Of a stretch of 64,000 nucleotides of DNA, positions 51,299 through 60,497 are shown piece after piece (within the stretch, counting starts at the first letter, position 1; each line of letters starts with the position of its first letter). The notes below the pieces were generated by a model. The model worked only from the letters and a program-made list of their open reading frames with translations. It searched no databases and was not told where the DNA came from. This DNA is from an uncultured Bacilli bacterium (GTDB taxonomy: Bacteria; Bacillota_I; Bacilli_A; RF39; UBA660): assembly GCA_934095865.1 (NCBI GenBank), contig CAKOKU010000005.1:1-64000 (forward strand), written 5' to 3'. The position numbers and the translations under genes are program-made.

Positions 51299-53207
51299 AA
51301 GAATATCAGTTATAGTTGCAGTTTATAATACAGAAAAATATATTGAAAAATGCATAAAATCATTATTAAATCAAACTTACCCAGATTTAGAAATTATTAT
51401 TGTTGAAGATGGTTCAACTGATGATTCAAAAAAAATACTAAAAAAATATTCTGATAATGAAAAAATAAAAATAATTTATAACGAAAAAAATTATGGCCTT
51501 TCTTATTCTAGAAACGCAGGATTAAAGTATGCTTCTGGTGATTTTATTGGCTATATAGATTCTGATGATTATATTGATTTATATTATTATGAAAAATTAA
51601 TGGTCTCTATTGAAGAAAATAAATCGGAAATCGCTTTGTGTGATATGAAAGTTGTTTATGAGGATACAGGTGCGGAGCAAATTTCAAAATGTTATACTGG
51701 TGAAGCGTTTAATCTTTACAATGTTATTAATAATGGTCTTGTTGCTAGTGCTTGTAATAAATTGTTTAAAAAAGATCTTATTAGTAAGTATAAGTTTGCC
51801 GAAGGAAAGGTAAATGAAGATATAGCTGTTGTAATTCCGTCTTTGGTTAATGCTAAGAAGATTTCGTATGCTAAGACGTTCTATTATTATGTACAACGGG
51901 GCGGTTCTATTCAAAATAGTGGGTTCAGTGATAAAAGATTTGATATTTTTACTGGTGTTGAAACAACTTTGGAACGTATTAAAGATAATAATGCGTATGA
52001 AAAATTAAAAGATGCTATTATTTTTAATCAGTTAATTGTTTTGCTTTTCTATGTGATTCCCAAAGAAACAAACTTTATTAAACGTGGTCAAATCTTAAAA
52101 AAATATCATAATTTTATTATTAAATATAATATTAAAGATAATAAAAATTACCAAGAATTTCTTTCTAAAGAGTCAAAAGTTAATAGAATTTATTATTCTA
52201 ACTTAGTTACATTAAATGTAGATAATTTAATTGCTTTAGATAATTTGTTGATTTCATTATATTATTTGTTGAAGAAATTGAAAAGGCTAAAATATAAAAA
52301 AATAATACCAAATATTACGCTTGATGAACTAGAAGCTAAAGCTAAGAAACAGTATTTATATGAACAAACAGATATAAAAATTTCAGTAATTGTTCCAAAT
52401 TATAATTATGGTCGCTTTTTATATCAAAGAATTTATAGTATTTTAAATCAAAACTATAAAATATTTGAATTAATAATTTTAGATGATAAATCTAAAGACA
52501 ACTCTATGGAGATAATAGAAAATATTGTTAATAGAATTAATAAGTACATAGATGTTAGATTAATAAAAAATGATGTAAATAGTGGTAATGCATTTAATCA
52601 GTGGCAAAAAGGGTTAGAAATGGCTCATGGAGATTATGTCTGGATTTGTGAAGCTGATGATTATTGTAAAAAAAATTTTTTGAAAAAAGTTACTGAACCA
52701 ATTAGAGAAAATAAAGATATTGTTATTAGTTATGCTGATACAGGTTTTATTGATGGCGATGGAAATGTGATAAAAAAAAGTTTAATAGATCAAATTGACT
52801 TACTTAAAACTAATCACTGGCATGATAGTTATGTGAATGATGGAATAGAAGAAATAAATAATTATACGTATTTAAATTGTACTATTCCAAATGTTTCTGG
52901 TACTATAATTAAAACCGGCAATTATGGTAAAATTTTAGAAAAAGCTAAAACATTTAGGCAGTGTGGCGATTGGTATTTTTATATTAATGTCTTAAAATTT
53001 GGTAAAATTGCTTATAATAAAAAGACATTAAATTACTACCGACTACACGGTAATAATATCAGTTCGACTATGGATAAAGAAAAGCATTTATTAGAAATCG
53101 AAAGAATATATGCTTATTTGAAAAATAATGATAAAGTAACAAAAGAACAAGAAAAAAATATGAAAGATAGGATAGCATTTTTGAAAAATGTGTGGGGTAT
53201 AAGGTAA
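51291..53207 (+). CDS. Bifunctional glycosyltransferase with two GT2 domains
   Basis: The 638-residue protein contains two GT-A family-2 domains in series. The first (residues 1-220) begins ISVIVAVYNTEKYIEKC with IDSDDYIDLYYYEKL as its DxD. The second (about 363-600) begins ISVIVPNYNYGRFLYQR with LDDKSKDNS and the DxD-like EADDYCKKNF. A helical spacer of about 130 residues joins them. It probably adds two sugars in turn to the repeat unit. It overlaps the preceding gene by 8 bases and is followed after one base by a third such enzyme. Confidence 0.88.
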   Translation: MNKRISVIVAVYNTEKYIEKCIKSLLNQTYPDLEIIIVEDGSTDDSKKILKKYSDNEKIKIIYNEKNYGLSYSRNAGLKYASGDFIGYIDSDDYIDLYYYEKLMVSIEENKSEIALCDMKVVYEDTGAEQISKCYTGEAFNLYNVINNGLVASACNKLFKKDLISKYKFAEGKVNEDIAVVIPSLVNAKKISYAKTFYYYVQRGGSIQNSGFSDKRFDIFTGVETTLERIKDNNAYEKLKDAIIFNQLIVLLFYVIPKETNFIKRGQILKKYHNFIIKYNIKDNKNYQEFLSKESKVNRIYYSNLVTLNVDNLIALDNLLISLYYLLKKLKRLKYKKIIPNITLDELEAKAKKQYLYEQTDIKISVIVPNYNYGRFLYQRIYSILNQNYKIFELIILDDKSKDNSMEIIENIVNRINKYIDVRLIKNDVNSGNAFNQWQKGLEMAHGDYVWICEADDYCKKNFLKKVTEPIRENKDIVISYADTGFIDGDGNVIKKSLIDQIDLLKTNHWHDSYVNDGIEEINNYTYLNCTIPNVSGTIIKTGNYGKILEKAKTFRQCGDWYFYINVLKFGKIAYNKKTLNYYRLHGNNISSTMDKEKHLLEIERIYAYLKNNDKVTKEQEKNMKDRIAFLKNVWGIR

Positions 53208-53208
53208 A

Positions 53209-55419
53209 ATGAGTAATAAAGTTAAAAAAATGATTTTGAAGGTTACACCTGATTTTGTGTATCAAAAATATAGAAATTTAAAATATAACAAATTTGTAGA
53301 TATTTATAAAGGAACCAAGAATTTTAAAAAGTACAGTGCTATGTATAAAAAGGTTTCTGTTGTCGTTCCTAATTATAACTATGAAAATTATATTGAAGAA
53401 AGAATTGATTCAATTTTATTTCAGACATATCCAATTTACGAATTAATTGTACTTGATGATAAATCAACCGACAATTCAGTTCAAAAGATAGAAGATATTA
53501 TCAAAAAGCATTCAGAAATAAATATTAGATTTGTGAAAAATGAAAAAAATAATGGTTCTGTATTTAGCCAATGGCAAAAAGCTTTTTCTTTGGCTAATGG
53601 TGATTATGTTTGGATTTGTGAAGCTGATGATAGTTGTGATTCTCACTTTTTAGAAAATGTTATGAAGGGATTTAATGATGAAGAAGTTGTTTTATCATAT
53701 GCAGAGAGTATGCGTATAGATGAACATAATCGAATAATAAGTCCTGATTGTCGTGATTGGATGTTGGCAGTAAGTCAAACAAAATGGAATCATAGTTATA
53801 TAAATACTGGTGAAGATGAGATTAAAGAAGCTCTTGCTGTTTGTAATACTATTCCTAATGTGTCAGCAGTTGTTTTTAAAAAGGCCAACCAAATTGATGT
53901 TATAGAAGAGGCTAAAAAATTCCGAATTAGTGGTGATTGGTTTGTTTATTATACTTTGTTAGCAAATGGAAAAATTGCATATTGTCATAAAAGTTTAAAT
54001 TATTTTCGTAAACATTCTAAGTCAACAAGTACTGTTGCCTCTCGTGAATTAGAGATAAAAGAACTATTAATGATCCAAAGTGATATCAGAAATAAATATC
54101 AATTAACCAGCGAACAAATACATAAGCAATCATTTAGATATGGTGGAATAATTAATGAAACAAACCATGACTTTAGAAGGGAAGTAGATTATATGATGGC
54201 AAAAAAAATAGCATGGATAATTCCATGGCCAATAAAGGGTTCAGGTGGTATTAGAACCATGATTCAAAACGCTAACTTTTTAGTTAAACAAGGTTTTGAA
54301 TGTGATATTTACGTCGAAGAAGATTATGCCAATACTAATGAATCAATGAAGCAACGTATTATTGATTATTACGGTGAGTGTCTTTGTAATGTGTATGTTG
54401 GTATTGCATTCCAAAAAGAATATGATTTAGCCTTTGCAACATATTCAATTAAAACTCCTGATTATCTTTATTATATGAAGGATAATGTTAAAAGAAAAGC
54501 TTATTTTATTCAAGATTTTGAACCTTGGTTTGAACCAATGGGTGGTTTGTATTTAGAGATGGAACATACATATAAATATGGATTAAATGGTATTAGTATT
54601 GGTAAATGGTTAGCTTATAAATTACAAAATGAATTTAATCAACCAATGAATTACTTCAGTTTTTGCGCTGATACAAATGTTTATAAAAGATTAAAAAATG
54701 TTAAGAAAGAAAATGCTGTTTGTTTTATTTTCCAACCAGAAAAGGCTAGAAGATGTAGTAATATAGGTATTAAAGCTTTGATTTTGGTAAAAAAATTACG
54801 TCCAGATGTTAAGATTTACCTATATGGTTCTGACGTTGACATTAAATTAGATGTTGAAATGGAAAATTTACATATAATGCCAATTGATAAATGTAATGAG
54901 CTTTATAATAAATGTAAGGTTGGCGTTTGTATGAGTTCTTCTAATCCATCTAGAATTCCGTTTGAAATGATGGCTGCTGGATTACCTGTTGTTGATTTAT
55001 ACAGAGAAAATAATTTGTATGACATTCCTGATGCAGGAGTATTATTAGCTGATACCTCTCCAGAGGCTGTTGCAAGTGCAATTATAAAACTTTTAGATGA
55101 TAGTAAGTTACAAAAAAATTTAAGTGATGCTGGTTATAAATTTATGCAAGATTATCCAATTGAGAGAGGATTTAATGAATTCTTAAAATTTGTTAATGAT
55201 ATTTTAGAAGATAAAAATGTTCCAGATAGTAATGTAAAAAAGATTTATAATCGTGAGCCAGTTATGCCAACAGAAGAAGTTATCAGTGTTATGGATGCTA
55301 TTAAAGAAGTTCCAATTGCTCCTAAAAATACAACTAAAACTGTTCGCAATTTAGTTAGAATTAAAAGATACATAAAACGTAAATATGCAAGTGCAATTCA
55401 TAAAATATTTAAGGTGTAG
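53209..55419 (+). CDS. Bifunctional glycosyltransferase: GT2 plus GT4-like (WsaF type)
   Basis: The 736-residue protein fuses a GT2 domain with a GT-B domain. Residues about 47-260 start VSVVVPNYNYENYIEERIDS, with LDDKSTDNS and CEADDSCDSHF. Residues about 325-680 contain GGIRTMIQNANFL near the start and PSRIPFEMMAAGLPVVDL with the GT4 acidic motif near the end. This second domain resembles the rhamnosyltransferase WsaF of Geobacillus S-layer glycan. The first half resembles the second half of the previous protein (same motifs in the same order), so gene duplication is likely. Substrates not proven. Confidence 0.88.
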   Translation: MSNKVKKMILKVTPDFVYQKYRNLKYNKFVDIYKGTKNFKKYSAMYKKVSVVVPNYNYENYIEERIDSILFQTYPIYELIVLDDKSTDNSVQKIEDIIKKHSEINIRFVKNEKNNGSVFSQWQKAFSLANGDYVWICEADDSCDSHFLENVMKGFNDEEVVLSYAESMRIDEHNRIISPDCRDWMLAVSQTKWNHSYINTGEDEIKEALAVCNTIPNVSAVVFKKANQIDVIEEAKKFRISGDWFVYYTLLANGKIAYCHKSLNYFRKHSKSTSTVASRELEIKELLMIQSDIRNKYQLTSEQIHKQSFRYGGIINETNHDFRREVDYMMAKKIAWIIPWPIKGSGGIRTMIQNANFLVKQGFECDIYVEEDYANTNESMKQRIIDYYGECLCNVYVGIAFQKEYDLAFATYSIKTPDYLYYMKDNVKRKAYFIQDFEPWFEPMGGLYLEMEHTYKYGLNGISIGKWLAYKLQNEFNQPMNYFSFCADTNVYKRLKNVKKENAVCFIFQPEKARRCSNIGIKALILVKKLRPDVKIYLYGSDVDIKLDVEMENLHIMPIDKCNELYNKCKVGVCMSSSNPSRIPFEMMAAGLPVVDLYRENNLYDIPDAGVLLADTSPEAVASAIIKLLDDSKLQKNLSDAGYKFMQDYPIERGFNEFLKFVNDILEDKNVPDSNVKKIYNREPVMPTEEVISVMDAIKEVPIAPKNTTKTVRNLVRIKRYIKRKYASAIHKIFKV

Positions 55420-55429
55420 GTGTTTTAGG

Positions 55430-57283
55430 ATGAAAGATTATTTATTAAATACATACCGCAAGTTACCTTTAGGCTTTAGAAAAAAAGTAAAGAACCTTTT
55501 GAAACATGATGAAGCTACTGAAGAATTATCTAGTCGTGAAAAAGTTTTAAAAAAGTTAAAAAAATATGATGTTGTTTCATTTGATATTTTTGATACTTTA
55601 GTGACTAGGTGTGTGTATGAACCAGATGATGTTTTTAAAATTTTAAATGATTATTTTCATGATCCTGATTTTTTTGAAAAACGCAAAATAGCAGAGCAGA
55701 ATGCGAGAGAATATCTTAAACATGATGTTAATTTAGATGAAATTTATCTTCAATATTCTAAAAATAATAATTTATCATTAAGCGAAACTAATAAAATTAA
55801 AAATGCGGAAATATCACTAGAAAATGAGTTATTAGTAGCAAGAAGAGAAATGCTTGATATTTTAAAAGAATTAAAGCATTTGAATAAAAAAGTTATTTTG
55901 GTAAGTGATATGTATCTTTCTAAGAATATTATTTCTAATATTCTGTGTCGATGCGGGTATCAAGATTTATATGATGAATTATATGTATCTAATGAGATTA
56001 ATAAAAGAAAAGATAGTAAAACTATATGGCCTCTGATTAAAGATAAGTACTCCAATAAAAAAATTATTCATTTGGGTGATAATGATATCTCGGATGTATT
56101 GTATCCAAAAGAATTTGGTATTTCCACTATTAAAGTATATTCTAGTAAAGAACTATTGCAGAAAAGTAGCCTTTATCCATCTTTAGAAGAATATATTAAT
56201 AAGAGAACTTGTAGTGATTCTTTGTATTTGGGATTACTATTTAATAATAAAATATTTAATAGTCCTTTTAGTTCTTTATCTATTGAATCATTTGAAGATT
56301 TTACGTATATGTTTCATGCCCCAATTATTACAGAATTTTTAAAATTTGTTGTTGATAGTGATAAAGATAACTTATTATTTTTAGCAAGAGAAGGATATTA
56401 TTTTACTAAGTTATACAATAAATATTGTAATATTAATAAAATTGATAAAAAAAATTATTATTATTTTCTAGCTTCAAGAAAAGCTACAAATACTGCATCA
56501 ATTTCGTCTGAAGAAGACGTATTTGCTCTTTTAAAAAATGAATATGTCGGTACAATAAAAAAATTTTTAATAAAAAATTTCAATTTTACTTTTAATGATG
56601 CTGATTTTGAAATAAAGTTACCAGATGATTATGATAAAGTATCCGAAATAGTTAAAAAACATTTAAAAGAAATTAAAAGTGGAATAAAAAATGAAAATCA
56701 TTGTTATAAACAATATATTAAGGAATTAATTCCTAAGTATAAAACTACTGAGCTTAATGTTATTGATTTGGGGTATTCTGGTAGTATTCAATATAATCTT
56801 TCTAAGATGTTAAATAGAGGCTTAAATGGATATTATTTAACTAATTCTAATTCTGTGAAGAAATATTCTAATGATAATAATTTGTATTTTTATTTTGACA
56901 TAGCAGAGTCAGAAGAATATCAAAAAATATATCATTATTCATTAATTTTGGAATATTTTTTGACCGCTCCTTATGGCCAATTACAATATTTTAAAGAAAA
57001 AAATAATAAAGTTGTTCCTGTTTATAATAATGAATCTCTAGATGCAAAAAAAGCTAGAAATTTAGAAATAATTTATGGAGAGATAATTGAATATTTTAAT
57101 GATATAAAGAAATTTAACAAATATATTGATTACAGACCTAGTAAAGGTTTATTGTGCCGTAATTATGTGGCAACAGTGGAATCTGGTATTATTTCTCAAA
57201 AAGTAAAAGATGAATTTTCTTTCACAGATGCTTATTGTAGTGAAGAAGAAAAGAATGTCTTTAAAATAATTAGCAGATATTAG
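55430..57283 (+). CDS. Large HAD-family hydrolase of glycan loci (COG5610 type)
   Basis: The start at ATG 55430 follows TAGGTG; an upstream in-frame ATG at 55385 would lie inside the previous gene. The 617-residue product has a HAD domain starting VVSFDIFDTLVTRCVYEP, with the nucleophile Asp-x-Phe-Asp pattern and later VILVSDMYLSKNII. The HAD motif IV GDNDISDVLYP is visible. The long C-terminal half contains LLFLAREGYYFTKLY, the typical second part of this family seen in polysaccharide clusters. The reaction is unknown; a phosphatase acting on a sugar or lipid carrier is a guess. Confidence 0.8.
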   Translation: MKDYLLNTYRKLPLGFRKKVKNLLKHDEATEELSSREKVLKKLKKYDVVSFDIFDTLVTRCVYEPDDVFKILNDYFHDPDFFEKRKIAEQNAREYLKHDVNLDEIYLQYSKNNNLSLSETNKIKNAEISLENELLVARREMLDILKELKHLNKKVILVSDMYLSKNIISNILCRCGYQDLYDELYVSNEINKRKDSKTIWPLIKDKYSNKKIIHLGDNDISDVLYPKEFGISTIKVYSSKELLQKSSLYPSLEEYINKRTCSDSLYLGLLFNNKIFNSPFSSLSIESFEDFTYMFHAPIITEFLKFVVDSDKDNLLFLAREGYYFTKLYNKYCNINKIDKKNYYYFLASRKATNTASISSEEDVFALLKNEYVGTIKKFLIKNFNFTFNDADFEIKLPDDYDKVSEIVKKHLKEIKSGIKNENHCYKQYIKELIPKYKTTELNVIDLGYSGSIQYNLSKMLNRGLNGYYLTNSNSVKKYSNDNNLYFYFDIAESEEYQKIYHYSLILEYFLTAPYGQLQYFKEKNNKVVPVYNNESLDAKKARNLEIIYGEIIEYFNDIKKFNKYIDYRPSKGLLCRNYVATVESGIISQKVKDEFSFTDAYCSEEEKNVFKIISRY

Positions 57284-57292
57284 GAGTTTATT

Positions 57293-58681
57293 ATGAATAG
57301 TGTAAAGAAAAAGAAAAAAAATTTTAATTTAAGGGGTTTATTACAAAATAATTATTTTATGATGTTCTTGATGTTTGTTATTTGTTTGGTTACGATGACA
57401 TTTTTAAATATAAATATTATTAAAAGGCCATATTTATTTGCTGAAGACGGTAAAATATTTCTAAATCAGTATATGGAATTTGGTTTTAGCTCCTTGTTTA
57501 AAACATATGGTGGTTATTTTAATCTTATGTCGCGTTTGTTTGCTGTTATAAGTGTATCCTTGGCGAAAATCTTTAATAGTGTTTACGTTCTTGCTAACTC
57601 ACAAAAAACATTATCAATGTTATTTAGTGCATTTGTATGTTGCTATTTTGTTTCTGAAACTTTTGAAGAAATCATAAAGTCACGAAAAATACGAATGCTT
57701 ATAGCTTTTATAGGATTAATATTAATATCTAATTTTTCATGGCTACTATATAATGGGGTTTCTATTCATTGGTGGTGTGGAGTTTTGCTTTTTCTAGTAA
57801 GCTTAAATATTCTTAATAATAAATTACCATCTTATAAAATAATGCCCCTTTTAGTTATATGTATTTTAAGTAGTCCGTCTGGTCTTATAATTGCTTTCTC
57901 ATTACTTTATTATATAATTAAAAAAATATCTTGGTCTCATCCTTTTAAAAATTTGTTAATCAATTACAGCAAAGATGAGATGATAAAAATTGCTATTTTA
58001 GTTATATCATTGGCTATCCAATCTTATGCTATATTATTTATTACTGATGTTGATACTATATCTAGTTTTTCAATGACGTTATCACGTTTTAAATCATTAT
58101 TATATTATTCTTACTTACTTACGGTTAGTTCAATAAATTTTATATTTGGAACAAATACATACTTAAGTTTATCAAATGTAAGTTTAAGTACGATTGTAGG
58201 GTTAGGCTTATGGTTATTGGTAATTTATAGTGCTGATAGACATAATAAAGTAAAATATGTATTTTTCTGTCTAGTTTCTATATTTTTCCTATATTTTATG
58301 ATTAATTTCAAAAAAGAAGATTTTATTGGTTATTATCATGAAATGATAAGTACAAGCTATCAGGTTTGGTATCATTCACTTCCAGCCTTTATTGCTTTTT
58401 ATGCCGTTGCTATATCTTTATATAAGGAAAATAAATTACAAATAAATTATTTTTATTATTCAATATGTTTTATTGTGCTTGTATCATTATGGCATACTGT
58501 TAATCATCCGGAATATGAAACAACTTTAGAGTTAGCAAACATGGCTAATTACGTTGATTATAAAAGTAATAAATATGCTTATGTTCATATAAGTCCTGAT
58601 TTTTTAGATTGGTATGTTACTATCCCTGTTAGTGAGGATTATTGTGAGGTGAATAGTTGTGGTTCAACAATACAAAAGTGA
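57293..58681 (+). CDS. Multi-pass membrane protein, candidate GT-C glycosyltransferase
   Basis: The 462-residue protein has about 11 hydrophobic segments. Just after the first segment, RPYLFAEDGKIFLNQYMEFG carries an acidic pair (Glu-Asp) at the position of the catalytic Asp of GT-C enzymes. That position is outside the membrane, as expected for lipid-linked sugar donors. A conserved-looking IHWWCGVLLF follows. It overlaps GtrA by 23 bases and so is likely to work with the flippase and dolichyl-type GT2 that follow (a typical three-gene modification set). The family is not certain. Confidence 0.7.
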   Translation: MNSVKKKKKNFNLRGLLQNNYFMMFLMFVICLVTMTFLNINIIKRPYLFAEDGKIFLNQYMEFGFSSLFKTYGGYFNLMSRLFAVISVSLAKIFNSVYVLANSQKTLSMLFSAFVCCYFVSETFEEIIKSRKIRMLIAFIGLILISNFSWLLYNGVSIHWWCGVLLFLVSLNILNNKLPSYKIMPLLVICILSSPSGLIIAFSLLYYIIKKISWSHPFKNLLINYSKDEMIKIAILVISLAIQSYAILFITDVDTISSFSMTLSRFKSLLYYSYLLTVSSINFIFGTNTYLSLSNVSLSTIVGLGLWLLVIYSADRHNKVKYVFFCLVSIFFLYFMINFKKEDFIGYYHEMISTSYQVWYHSLPAFIAFYAVAISLYKENKLQINYFYYSICFIVLVSLWHTVNHPEYETTLELANMANYVDYKSNKYAYVHISPDFLDWYVTIPVSEDYCEVNSCGSTIQK

Positions 58682-59045
58682 GTTAAAATTTATCTTATCT
58701 GGTGCCAGTAGTACATTGATTGACTTTTGTTTATATATGCTTATAAGTAACTGGCTTTCAATTTCGATTTCTAAAGTGATTTCAATGACTATTGCTTCTA
58801 TTTATTCATTTTTTATCAATAAAAATTGGACTTTTGAAAATGATGATAAGATTGATAAGATGATGGTTTTCAAGTATATCTTTGTCCAATTACTTAACAT
58901 AGCTGTTAATACTACTGTTAATACAATCATGGTGTCATTAACTAATAATAAATTGATTTCATTTGTTGTAGCAACTGGTATAGCTATGGTCGTTAATTAT
59001 TTTTGTCAAAAAATTCTTGTTTTTAAGAGAGGCACTTTAAAATGA
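58659..59045 (+). CDS. GtrA-family membrane protein (sugar-lipid flippase-like)
   Basis: The 128-residue protein has four membrane segments and the family pattern LKFILSGASSTLIDFCLYML followed by SIYSFFINKNWTFEN and VNYFCQKILVFKR. GtrA proteins are thought to flip undecaprenyl-linked sugars made by a neighbouring GT2. The start is GTG 58659, with GAGGTGA 6 bases upstream; it overlaps the preceding gene by 23 bases. The stop overlaps the GT2 start (ATGA), so GtrA and GT2 are translationally coupled. Confidence 0.93.
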   Translation: MVQQYKSELKFILSGASSTLIDFCLYMLISNWLSISISKVISMTIASIYSFFINKNWTFENDDKIDKMMVFKYIFVQLLNIAVNTTVNTIMVSLTNNKLISFVVATGIAMVVNYFCQKILVFKRGTLK

Positions 59046-59752
59046 AATATTCTATAATTTTACCTTGTTATAATGAGGCTGATAATCTAATTGATTTGGT
59101 TAAATTAATTAATAAATTTCCTAAAAAATATAAAACTGAATTTATTTTGGTTGAAAATGGATCTACTGATAATAGTAAAGAGATATTTGAAAAGCAAATT
59201 TCTTTTGACAATAAATATTTGAGGGCAGTTTATGTTAAAGAAAATAAGGGTTATGGCTTTGGTATTATTCAAGGTTTGAAGGAAGCCACCGGTGATTATG
59301 TTGGGTGGTTGCACTCTGATTTACAGTATAATCCTTTAGATTTGGTACCTTTTTTTGATTATATTGAAAATCATAAAGATGAAAAGATATTATTGAAAGG
59401 GAAGAGAAAAAATAGAAAAATTGTTGAATATATTTTTACTTTTGGAATGGGTGTATATGATTCAATTTTATTCAAGAAAAGAATGACCAATGTTATGGCT
59501 ATGCCCGTTATTTTTAATAGAGAATTATTAAAATTTCTTTCTTATTTTCCATTAGATTTTACAATTGATATTTATGTTTATGCTTTAGCGCAAAACAAGG
59601 GATATAAAGTTGTTCATTTACCTATTTCTTTGAAGAATCGTGAAAAAGGTAAATCTTCTTGGAATAATGGATTTATATCTCGAGTAAAACAAAGTAAAAA
59701 GATGATGGATGGTAGTATAAAAGTTAAAAAGATGATACAGGAGATGAAATAA
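59042..59752 (+). CDS. GT2, dolichyl/undecaprenyl-phosphate sugar synthase-like
   Basis: The 236-residue GT2 enzyme resembles DPM1/GtrB: YSIILPCYNEADNLIDLV, VENGSTDNSKEIF, GYGFGIIQGLKEATGDYV and WLHSDLQYNPLDLV are visible. It lacks the two C-terminal membrane segments of GtrB, ending in a soluble helix VKKMIQEMK. Its usual function is making a lipid-phosphate sugar for the GtrA flippase and a GT-C enzyme. Coupling by ATGA overlap with GtrA supports this set of three. The sugar is not determinable. Confidence 0.9.
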   Translation: MKYSIILPCYNEADNLIDLVKLINKFPKKYKTEFILVENGSTDNSKEIFEKQISFDNKYLRAVYVKENKGYGFGIIQGLKEATGDYVGWLHSDLQYNPLDLVPFFDYIENHKDEKILLKGKRKNRKIVEYIFTFGMGVYDSILFKKRMTNVMAMPVIFNRELLKFLSYFPLDFTIDIYVYALAQNKGYKVVHLPISLKNREKGKSSWNNGFISRVKQSKKMMDGSIKVKKMIQEMK

Positions 59753-59753
59753 A

Positions 59754-60497
59754 ATGAATAAAATACATTTAATTATGCCAATGGGTGGGGCTGGTTCGAG
59801 ATTTTCTAAAAACGGGTTTAATTTACCTAAACCATTAATTGAAATTAATGGACATCCTTTCTTATATTGGTCGACAATATCAATTACTAATTTTATGCCT
59901 GTTCTTGATATAACTTTTGTTGTTTTAAAACAACATATTGAAGAATTTAGTATAGATAAAGTTATAAAAAAATATTTTCCTAATGCCAAAATAGTAGTTA
60001 TTCCAGAATTATTAAATGGAGCTGTCTTGACTTGCTTAAAAGGGGTAGAAAATATAAATGATGATATGCCAATTATATTTAATGATTGTGATCATTTATT
60101 TATTTGTAATGACTTTTATGATTATTGCAGTAAAGGTAATTTTAATGGCGTTGATGGAGCATTGTTGACCTTCGAATCTAGTGATCCAAAATATTCTTAT
60201 TTGGAGATTAATGAATCTGGAAATGTTACTAAAACAGTGGAAAAAAAGGTAATTAGTAACTCTGCTATATGTGGAGCTTATTATTTTAGGAATAAAGATA
60301 TTTTTGTTAAGTGTACAGAAGAATATTTAAAGGAATGCTCTTATAGTGAATATTTTGTTAGTGGCGTTTATAATATAATGGCTAGAAAAAATTTTGTCAT
60401 AAAAAATTTTAGATGCGATTTACATTTGCCTTTTGGTACACCTGATGAGTATAAGGCAGCTGAAGGTTCTGAAGCATTTGGGATGGTGTCAAAATGA
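59754..60497 (+). CDS. Sugar-1-phosphate nucleotidyltransferase-like protein
   Basis: The 247-residue protein has the NTP-transferase signature PMGGAGSRFSKNGFNLPKPLI with the catalytic Lys. FNDCDHLFI is the metal Asp motif. It resembles nucleotidyltransferases of capsular or heptose clusters (LicC/HddC-like), not the large RmlA or GlmU. It is followed by a kinase fusion and a HAD hydrolase, so these three could form a sugar-activation pathway (kinase, phosphatase, nucleotidyltransferase). The sugar is not known; the ATGA overlap with the next gene shows coupling. Confidence 0.85.
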   Translation: MNKIHLIMPMGGAGSRFSKNGFNLPKPLIEINGHPFLYWSTISITNFMPVLDITFVVLKQHIEEFSIDKVIKKYFPNAKIVVIPELLNGAVLTCLKGVENINDDMPIIFNDCDHLFICNDFYDYCSKGNFNGVDGALLTFESSDPKYSYLEINESGNVTKTVEKKVISNSAICGAYYFRNKDIFVKCTEEYLKECSYSEYFVSGVYNIMARKNFVIKNFRCDLHLPFGTPDEYKAAEGSEAFGMVSK

